Positions 48,801 to 59,953 of a stretch of 64,000 bases of DNA are shown here, one piece after another. Position 1 is the stretch's first letter, and every line of letters begins with the position of its first letter. The DNA lies in NCBI GenBank assembly GCA_009363875.1, contig CM018691.1, positions 43,273,399-43,337,398 on the forward strand, given 5' to 3'. The notes beneath the pieces were generated by a model. The model saw only the letters and a program-made list of their open reading frames with translations, had not been told where the DNA came from and did not search any database. The position numbers and the translations under genes are program-made. Source of the stretch: Mikania micrantha (Eukaryota > Streptophyta > Magnoliopsida > Asterales > Asteraceae).

Positions 48801-51800
48801 CAAGCCCTCCAGATCAGCAGTGGTCTTTGATTTCTTGACCGTGTTCCACCAATGTAGAGCTTCTTCAGTAAATGAATGAGCTGCAAATTTCACAACCTGG
48901 TATGCCCGACATTCACTGATAGCGATAACCGCCTCCATAGCCGAAATCCAATTGCAGGTGGCACCGCACCTTTCTTAACATCAAATGATAGGGGATTGCA
49001 TCCTTTAAAAGCCTTGTAATAACATCCTTTGGGTCCCTTTGTATTTGAACCCTTGCCTTTAGTATTAATGATCAATACCTCTTCTTTATCTTGCTCTTTG
49101 TTAGAGCTGTTAGTTTTCTCTTTTTTTCTTAGCCCCTTATTTAGTAGTTTCCTCTTTGGCTTCAGTTCTGGCTGATGGTAGTATGTCTTTTAAGATTTTA
49201 AGAACTTCATCAGAATTTGCCTTTACCACCACTAGTTCTGACCTAAGTTCCTCATCTTCATTTCCTTCCTCAATGTTGACTTCGGTTTCCTTATTATTCG
49301 CTGGTATTTCCTTAGTTTGCTTCTTATTTTTAGGTGGTCGACCTCATCCTCTACCGTGCCCACCTCCTCTCTTTTCACCTACCATTTTAGTTTTCTATAT
49401 ATATTGCAAACAACCACGTTTCAATTAAGGTAATAATTTAGGACGTAACAAGCATTGTAAATTGTTAATGACACTGATCATGTGTAATTAACTATTTTCC
49501 TTACTTATAGGTTCTAAACATTCCCAATCATGAATACATTATCATTCGCAACTTCATACTACTTAATCTACATCTTAAACATAACACATCTCTAATATCA
49601 TATGCTCGTGGCATCAAGTTACCCTTGACTGGCATATCATTTTGTCCCACTTTCAGTTTAAATCCAGGCATTAGGGATGACCAGATCTCTCAAATTACGG
49701 CTCTGAAACCAACTTGAGAGGCCCCGAACCCCGAGAGTCATCTCGGTTGGGTTAAGCATCAAAAACATAGTTCTTAAACCATAGTTACCTTATCACAGCA
49801 GCGGAAATTAAAGTAACAACATAGCATAAATGTCTAATTACTAAACCACATTAACACACAATCATTATTTCTAATAATTCTATTATATAGCCAGTCTATT
49901 CCTGGGTAGTCTTTAATGTATGCCACGAGCCATCCTGGTATCCTTTCCAAACTATTTAACCTGAGATGCATGTATACAAGTCAGCTTTTATGCTGGTGAT
50001 TTCTAATTTATTTTTAGAAATCTTTATTCATTCATATCATCACATAATATAAATAACCCAAATACATAACATACATGTCAATAACATCATTCATTCACAC
50101 ATAACATGGTTTAAATCATTTGAACCGTCATACTCTTAAACAGTTCTAGTCAATATATTTTAAACATGCATATCAGCCCAAAAATATTATTGAAACAGTT
50201 TAACATGCATCAATTAAAAGTGGGCTACTATAACTCACCTTAAGCCCGAAGCTCCATTCGCAACAAACTTCAAATGAGTCTCAACTTTGCGAATTATTTA
50301 CAACCTGTATAACAATATCACTTTTAGCATATAATTCGAGCACTCTTACATAGAACTAATAGGGCTAGTGGTTAAGTTAAACTGTGTCTTTACATGTAGG
50401 ATTTATTCAAACCATTCACACCCATGCTTGACATCTACACTTCACCTTACTCTTATTCGCATAATACCAATTTACTTTCCTTCGAATCATACCACCTTTC
50501 TTGTAACACATCAAACCCCATATCCACTCATATCACCCATAATTGCATAAAACATTACACGAACTTTACTTGCTTCCATTCTCGATTCCAAACGTACACA
50601 AAACCCTTAGATTATATAAATGTTCACATAGGTTTTCATGATCACACAATATATAATCATAATAAACTCGTGGTTACATACATACACCCATACCATCCAT
50701 TGATCCATTTACGTGCGTTGAGATTCTCTTGACTGTTTTCATATGTTTTAGAAGGTTCATGATCATGTCAACAAACCCGCATGTTCGGTCTTGTTTAATG
50801 TTATTAATCAACAGCAATAATCATTGCATTATGTTCAAATATTAGATCTAATCCATACATTTTCAAACTAGTAGGAGAAATCGAATAATTACTTGTTCAG
50901 ACAAATTTTCGGTCAAAAACTGATGATCCAGAGTTGTAAGGATGATTCCTAGCCCAAATCTGATGATCCTATAGCTTTTCAATAAAGTTTTGTTGGTGAA
51001 AATTCTATTAGATCGTGGTTCAAGATTTGGTAGTTCGAAGGAAGAAGAAATAAACTTTCTTTCATGCAAATCTGTTGATTCTAGACTCCTAAAGTCGCCG
51101 ACCCTTAGTCGCGTACCGCCAAGAGGGCGTAAAAGGGCTTCGCATACCGCGAAGAAATCCGAAGAATCTTAGATATTTTGGGTTCTTCGCGTACTGCCAA
51201 GAGTACCCAAAATGCTCTTGGCACACCGCGAATAATTCCAGAACTTAGTATTTATCTAATTTTCTTGAATATTTACGATTCCGGATAATACGAACTCAAA
51301 TGGTTACAAAATATTTCGGTTGTTACAAATCTCTAAAGACTAAGTCATTTCATCATTAGTGTTTTGACTCTAAGAATAACGTGATTTATATAGGACACAT
51401 GTAGCATTCCTTAAACACTACAAAATGTAAAGAAGTGTGTATGATGCACTCACTTCGTTTATTAGTTAATCCAAAGTCTTCAAATATAGTGTGAGTTAAA
51501 TGCATAATAGTTCTTAATATTGCTTTAAGTTCAAGTGTTGATGAGGTCTTAGAAACTATAGAATACTATGAAAGTCCTATATAACATTTCTAGGTTTGAA
51601 TGAATATATTTTGGAATATTTATTTAGTTGTTTAAATAAATATTCTAAGAATGTTATAGAATAACTATTATAGGTAATTAAAATATCCTATTTATTTCTT
51701 ATTATTGTTATTTATTAAAATCTTACAAATAATGTTTATGTAATATAATAATAGTAATTAATATTACATATGTACCTTATGAATTTATGTTTTATGTATA

Positions 51801-54800
51801 GAATAATTATATAATTATTTGGCATAATTATAAATGTGATTATTCAACATTTATTTGTATTAAATCTTTTGTGTTTTACATGTTTTGTCAAACTTATGTA
51901 TTTCATAAAATTACTCGTATAAAACTTTATTCATTAAGTATTTGAAAGTCAAAGCAATGTGTAAGTATGTTATTTAATAAAAATTTGATTTATAAATATG
52001 TAATTGATTATAAAAATATTTTTAGAATAATAAGGTTACTCTATGTTTTATGTGAAATTCTTAAATGTTTAAAATTTTATATAAAAAAAATTAAATATGG
52101 ATTTCTAAGCTTTTTGGTAAATTTTCATAACAAAATTTATAAAAATGAATTTTTTTTATAAAATCGTACAATTTCTTTTTTTAGTTGATAAAACAAACTC
52201 TATTTAACCTTAAAACGATTGGAAATAAATTTCTCCAAATCTTTAAAATTGATCGGGCTATAAAAAAAACATTTTTTATAATTTTTTTTAGGAATTTTAA
52301 ATAATATTTTTGATAAAAAAATAAAGCTGGAGAAAGGGTTTCGAATCCGGCTCCGTCAAGCCAAGCAAAGGCGCCTGACCGTTTGCTCTAGTTTGAGATT
52401 TTCTGATAGATTCCGTTCTTTAGTATTGTTATACATGCACTAAATTCCCCAAACCAACACGTCTGTCTTCCATGATAGTTGGGTGTGTTTGTTTTTTAAG
52501 AAAACATCTTCCTGGTCTCTTATGTCCGCTCCGCGCAGACATGTGCAGAGATTAGGGAGCTAAAAACTGTTTGTTTTCTCGAGGACATTTCATTAAAAAA
52601 TGTCTTCCCGTCCTCTTATTGAAGCAGACATGAACCAACCACTTCTCATGTCTAGCCTCTTCTTCTCTTCTTTTCCGTCATTCCCGATCGCCTCCTTCAT
52701 GTCCGCCTCCTCCACTGCCGTTCCTCATCCACCGCCATCGTTCTTCCTCCTTTGCAGTCGCCCCTCCACCGCCTTCGTCGAACCACTTCTCCCTTCCACC
52801 TTCGTCGCCGCATGAACCCTTCACCGTACGACTCAATCGAGCCGTCGCCGTCGCCCTCCACCGCACTTCTCCCTTCCACCGCACGACTCAATTGAGTTGT
52901 CACTCGTCGCTACACGTCGTCAATTTTTCTTCGAAGAGGGTTTGTATCCCTCAATGGATGTCGACCTCGAAGAGGGTTTGTTGGTGACGGTCGAAGCATG
53001 GAAGGTCACCGACGGCCGAAGCAGGGAAGGGTCTTCGATTTCGACGGTGGGGTTGGGCTGAGCATGGGAAGAGTTCGACGGTGGGGGTTGGGTTGAGCAA
53101 GACTGTGGGGTTGGGCTGACCGACGGTGGGGTTGGGGAAGAGGTCTTGAAAAACTTTTTTAAAAAACAAACCCTCTTCTTGCAGGGGGTTTGGTCCAACT
53201 CTTTTGTTACAAATGTTCTCAGATGTGGTCCGCAGACTGCAGACATTTTACCTCTTAAAAAACAAACACCACCTATGTGTACTTTCGGGATTAACTTAGC
53301 ACCCGAAAGTGTACATGAAACAAGAGAGAGTATAATAAAAAATGTAGAAAATTCTATAGTGTATGTGTGTTGTAAATCATGTTTTTTTGGATTGGAATTG
53401 TATTGTAAATCATGTAGTATTTTTTTTTTTTATATATGTAAAGTGATGACAAGAGTAGTGATTTAATGCATGTAATCAAAACAGGTAATGTGAAGAGTCA
53501 TGATTCAATTCATAGATTAATGTAAAAGTTATTTAACTAGAATTTGAATAAACTATCAATACTCAAGAACTTGTTGCGGACGACTTCACCCTAACCACAT
53601 CACACTGACGCACTTTAAAACTGCACCACCAATCCATACAAATTGGAGTATCAATATCGCATTCATCTTAACTCTGTTAGTGAAAACTATATTTTTCACT
53701 AAAATTTCCAACACATTTCTCATCCACTACAAAACTTTCAGCAATTACAAAACACTCACCTTGCTTCGTAATTTAAACGATTTGTTTATGGTTTTGATTT
53801 CTAGCAGATTCAAAATTTTAAATTTTATTATATGTTATGTTTTGGTGTATCTTGATGTATGGGGTTACATTTTGCAAGTGATAGCCAATGCTTCTCGTTA
53901 ATTATGTGATCGAAGTCTGATTTTTAAACTTAATAATGAAAAATATAACTCCTAAACAACCAAGACTTAAACGGTTGCATGTCTGATTGCATTCTCTTAG
54001 GAATATTAAGCTTTAATAAAAAAGAAAACAGAGGAAGGGTGCAATTTTGTGAAGTTACTCAAAGAAAACAAGGGTGTATTACATGCAACTCATTTGTGTT
54101 AACATGGAGAAGTTGGATTTGAGTTATAATAATTTGAATATCACACCAAGTATTCAAAGAATAAAGAAAAAAGTTTCCTTTCATTCTTCAATTGATATAT
54201 TATTAAAAAGGGTTATTAGATTTAAATACTCTCAACTTTGACCTATTGGCTGGCAATACTCCTAACTGAGGAAATGCTTACTATTACTACCAATTTTCAA
54301 ACCATTTTCTATTGACACTCCAAAACAGGTGCCACGTCATCAAAAAATGGTGTTTTGGAGTGTCAATGGAAAATGTTTTGAAAGTTGGGGTGCCTGTAAA
54401 TATTTCCTTAGTTGAAAGTATTACCGGCCAATAGGTCAAAGTTGGGAGGATTTAAATCCAATAACCCTATTAAAAACATGTATAATTAATTCCTTTGTTT
54501 AAACTTATAATGATGATCCTTTTATATATAGATTGTATGAGTTTAAGGAGATTGGAAAGTCTAGAGAGATTGTTCCTTGGAGGTAACTATTTCAACAAGA
54601 GCATCATATCATGCCTAAGTTTCCTCCCATCCCTCAACACTCTTGATCTTAGTCGTTCTTCTGAATTTGGAAAAGGTTCCTTTCCATTGCAAGGCATGTA
54701 AATTTCTTTGTTGTAAGAAAACAAAAACTATATATGTGTATGCATATGTAGGGTAAGGAGTGAATAATAACCCTCATTAATTGCGGTAACCCATTAACCC

Positions 54801-56648
54801 TGGCAAAAAACGCTCAAATTGCAAAATTTTTTTCATGGTTTTTTTTATGCAAAAATAGGGGGGCTCCTTTTTTAATCGTTCGCTAATTCACAAGCGTTAA
54901 AAAGTTATACGAAATGTAAGTTTGCGTTACACTGCGAACATTTATTTAAGTGTCGCAGTGTAATGCAAACTTACATTTCGTATAACTTTTTAACGCTTGT
55001 GAATTAGCGAACGATTAAAAAAGGAGCCCCCCTATTTTTGCATAAAAAAACCATGAAAAAAAAAATTTGCGATTTGAGCGTTTTTTGCCAGGGTTAATGG
55101 GTTACCGCAATTAATGAGGGTTATTATATAATCTCTTCCCTGCATATGTATATGTATATGTATATGTATAAAATTAAATCTTTGTTTAAACTTATAATGA
55201 TGATCCTTTTATATATAGATTGTATGAGTTTAAGGAGATTGGAAAGTCTAGAGAGATTGTTCCTTGGAGGTAACTATTTCAACAAGAGCATCATATCATG
55301 CCTTAGTTTCCTCCCATCCCTCAACACTCTTGATTTTAGTCAATCTTTTGGATTTGGAACAAATTCCTTTCCAATACAAGGCATGTAAATTTCTTTGTTT
55401 TAAGATAACAACAAACATGTATGTATGTATGTATGTATGTATGTATGTATGTATGTATGTATGTATGTATGTATGTATGTATGTATGTATGTATGTATGT
55501 ATGTATGTATGTATGTATGTATGTATGTATGTATGTATGTATGTATGTATGTATGTATGTATGTATGTATGTATGTATGTATGTATGTATGTATGTATAT
55601 GTATATTGTTATATTTATAGTTACTTACATGTGCAGAATTATCTTCATTAAGAGAGTTAAAGATACTTGGCTTGAGCTGGATTAATTTGCAATCATTTAC
55701 GTTCAACGGTTAAGTTGTTTTTAGTAATACGCAACATCCTCTTAAATGTAATTTTAAAGATACTTGGTGTAGTAATATGCAATGGTTTTAAATTAATTGG
55801 TGTAGGTACCATGAGCAAACTTGAGTTCGTAGATCTCAGCTGGAATCTCTTCTTATCGGTGGATGACGTCATGAGGTCCGTGGCTGCAGCTTTTCCATCC
55901 TTAAGATTCCTTTCATTGGAGACTTGTGTTATGAGAGGAAGACTTTTTGCAAATGGTTTGTTTATGTGATAAGGAACATATTTACAATTACACTTGAATC
56001 ATTAATTAATGCATGAAGACACTATTTCTTTTTTCTTTTAATCGAATTGATTGATACATTCATTTTCAGAAGTGCCTAATTTCCCCTACTTGAAAGTCCT
56101 CATCTTGAGACTTAACGATTTCAATGGAACATTACCGATACAAGGTACGTACACATTTTTTTTTTTATTTTTCTTTTGTTTATTCTTTAACATGTGGTTT
56201 GAGGTTTGAGAAGATGACCACCAAAACATGCTATAGCTTGTTCATGGTTCATTTCATATGTTGTTTAAAAATGATGAGTAGATATAATCTATAATAATCC
56301 AAACGTATAACTACCTTAGCTGGTCACAGTATGGTTACCTGGGGCGTGCCACGATGCCACCTTAGCTGGTCACAGGTCGGAATGCATGAATCGGGTTTTT
56401 TACTTTTTTTGTCACGCTCATACTACTGACAAGTGACACTCGATCTAAATCGGATTTATTAAGTTGAAGAATGAATGAATCTAGGGTGAGAGACAAAACA
56501 GGTTGACAGGTGCTTCGCACTCGCATTTAATTGTGTTTTCTACATATTCCCGTGTGTGTTTGCCAAAATATTTTTCTTTGACGACCGTTTATGCTTAAAA
56601 GAAGAGTTTTTTTAATCAATTTTGTTTTTAAATGAATAATAAAAAGAA

Positions 56649-56694
<46 letters not shown>

Positions 56695-59600
56695 GATGGT
56701 TCGAATGATAATATTTCCTTATAGAGTTAACCGAATAACTACATCTTATTACTTTGGGGCCCACATTAAATTAAATTTACAGGTTAGGTTTTTCTTTTTT
56801 TTATTAATGTAAGTGGGCCCTACATTAATTAAAAAAAAAATAAACATACACCATTAGGTTTACTTTAATGTGGGATCAAAAGTAATAAAATGTAGTTATT
56901 CGGTTAACGCAATAAACATGTGTTAACAATTGATCCTCCCCAAAGTAACAACGTGTATGTTTTTTTTTTAATAAATGTAGGGCTCAGTTACATTAATAAA
57001 AAAAGAAGAAAAAAACATAATGTAGACCCCGAAGTAATAAGATATAGTTTTTTGTTAACGCAATAAGGAAGGGTTAACATTCGAACACTTCCCTATATAT
57101 ATATATATATGTAGGGGATGAAATTTTTAATAACACTTATCTTTTGTTACAACCAAATAAATATCATCCAATGGTTACTTTAAAAAGTAATGTATAAGAT
57201 CATGTCATATGTCAATTTCTTTTTTTTTTTTTAATATGGAGGGCATTTATGACATTTTGTTACCATTAAAAATGATATATTTAATATGGTGGAGACAAAT
57301 GTCACCATTTAATATATTTTAATAAATCTATTTTTTATAAAAAGCTTACCCTTTTTTTAACACTCATAACTTTTTTATACTATATTATTTTAAAAAAAAA
57401 AATTGCACCATTATACTCGTTTCATGTTTTTCTAAAATTTCGTTATAGTCTTGACTACTTTTTTATTTTTTTTATTTTTTTATGTCATGTATCGAGCTTA
57501 AAAATAACAAATTAATTATAAAGTTTTTCTAACAATGGTAAATTACAGTAATGTAATTAACGGTGACGTAACACATTATTTACGGTAAATTAAAGTAATA
57601 TAACACAAAATGAAGTAATTTTACAATGACTTAATTAACGGTGACGTAAAACATTATTTATAGTGATGTAATTTTCTCTTTAATTCCGTTATAATTTTGA
57701 CTAGTTTTTTTTAATTTTTTTTCCCATTGTCTATTATTTACATCAATGTAACGAGCATAAATATCGCACATTATTTTGAATTTTTTTCATAAAAAATGAT
57801 AAATTACAGTTATGTAATATAACACATTATTTTATATTTTTTTCTTTAAAAATGATAATTACAGTGATGTAATTTACCATTGTTAGAAAAAATTCAAATT
57901 AATTTGTTGTATTTAGGCTTGTTACAATTAGGGATGAGCAAAAAAAAAAAACGAACCGAAACCGAATTAACCGAAAAAACCAAGCGGAACCAAATTAAAC
58001 AAAAAAACCGAACCAAATTTTACGGTTCATACATAATTAACGGTAACGTAACACATTATTTACAGTGATGTAATTTTTTCATTGCATCCATTATAATTTT
58101 AACTAGTTTTTTTAATTTTGTTTCCCATTGTCCATTATTTACATCGATGTAACGTGCATAAATATGACATACTATTTTGAATTTTTTTCTAATAATAATA
58201 AATTACAGTGATGTAATATTACACATTATTTTGATTTTTTTCTCTACCAATGTTAATTACAATGGTGTAATTTAGTATTGATAGAAAAAATTCAAATTAA
58301 TTTGTTGTATTTAGGCTGGTTACAATTAGGGATGAGCAAAAAGCGAAAAAAAACCTAATCGGAACCAAATTAACCAAAAAAACCGAATTAACTAAAAAAA
58401 TCGAAACCGAATTTTACGGTTCGGACATAATTAATGGTGACGTAACACATCATTTACAGTGATTTAATTTTTCTCTTTATATCCGTTATAATCTTGACTA
58501 GTTTTTTTTTAATTTTTTCCCATTGTCCATTATTAACGAGCATAAATATAACACGTTATTTTTCATTTTTTTCTAACAATGATAAATTACAGTGATGTAA
58601 TATAATACATTATTTTGATTTTTTTCTATAACAATGATACTTATAGTGATGTAATTTATCATTGTTCGAAAAAATTCAAACTAATTTGTTGTATTTAGGC
58701 TCGAAAAAATTCAAACTAATTTGTTACAATGATGTTCAAAAAAAATCCAAGATTCGGCTTCATCTTGTCAAAGTTCTCTGTGTTATTATTTGATCTCATT
58801 CCATATATATATATATATAGTTTGAATCCTTTGAAAACCGATCTTAAAGAGAAAACTCGTAAACTCTACTTGGATCGTTAGATTAAAGTTATTTTAGATT
58901 TTAATTAAATAAATAGAAAAAACAAGTGGCGTACAATTAAAGTTCAATATATTTATTGGGGTTTTGTAGAAAAAAATGTCTATAGGGTAAAAAAAATATA
59001 TTTTTTATTATCTCTTCTCTCTCCTCTCTTTCTCTTCTCTTTCTATCTCTGTCTCTATCTCTCTATTTTATATATTTGATTACTCAGATACTGTGTTTTA
59101 GTTAAGTTAAAAAAATATCTTTTAAAATATTACAACAGCAAAAATAAAAAAACTCATTTTTTAAGAAACAAAAAAATATGTGTATGTGTATAAAAAAACT
59201 ACACAATGTGTATCAAACATAACTTTCACTACACAAAACACAATATTACATATATTCTCAAAGTCTCAACCACAAAATAAAATATTACACGTGTATTTTT
59301 ACATATGAACAAAAATGTATAAAAACAATTTTTAAGAATAAAAACACAATAAAAATATGTAGTTTTTATATGAAGTAAAAAACCTCTTTTTCTAAGAACA
59401 AAAAACAAAACAAAAAAATGTGTACATTTTAACCCATCTAAAAATTTACAAGTTTTAATACACAAGTACAATCGATTCAAAAATCTATAACACAATTTAC
59501 AAGTTTTAATTAATATTAAAAAAGAATACACATGTATAACATATTCAAATTCAAAGAAACAACTATAAAATTCGTAATTTACACATGTGTAAAACTAAAA

Positions 59601-59913
59601 AAAATTATGTATATCTGAAAACAACACATGTGTAAACATATCAATTTTTACTAATTTAAAAAAATACATAATACTATTAAACATCTTTAATTAATTTAAA
59701 TTAAATAGAAGTGGGTGAAAGAGAAAAGTGTGTGAAAGAGAGATGAAATGATTTGAATAGAAAGATGGTGATGTGATGTTATAAAGAAAGGGAGGGTGGT
59801 AACTTTAACAATATACCCATTATAATTAAATAAAGATAAATTTAATTAAAGTTTCATCAACATTTCACGTAAATTTTAAGGGTTTTTTCTTTAATATCGA
59901 GTCTTCATTTGAT

Positions 59914-59953
<40 letters not shown>

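Larger units (their letters stand above)
41479..51327 (-). mobile_element. Element C: minus-strand chromovirus split by a solo LTR
   Basis: 5' LTR 49715-51327, primer site 49700-49711, gag from 49385 leftward, then pol to 42210 and a truncated 3' LTR 41479-42184. Domain order and chromodomain place it with the Tekay-type chromoviruses. It sits in receptor intron 4, antisense to the gene. It has lost protease and the outer 0.9 kb of its 3' LTR, and has many stops. Confidence 0.88.
40986..54531. other. Receptor intron 4 (13.5 kb)
   Basis: Holds element C with its nested solo LTR, a GC-rich inverted-repeat element (52481-53273), a Mutator-like MITE (54210-54467) and a possible dead LRR exon (54070-54160). 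51333-52320 and 53281-54069 are AT-rich with no recognised gene. Confidence 0.7.

Noticed and set aside
50368..50732. Overlapping ORFs of 60 and 102 codons
   Set aside because: They lie inside the 5' LTR of element C on its antisense strand; histidine/tyrosine-rich by chance.
52600..53246. Several overlapping ORFs on both strands with proline/serine- or arginine-rich products
   Set aside because: Composition effect of the GC-rich interior of the inverted-repeat element; no start context, family match or conserved motif.
55296..55685. ORFs of 76-136 codons reading MYVC or IHTY repeats
   Set aside because: They are translations of the (ATGT)n microsatellite in three frames and on the other strand.
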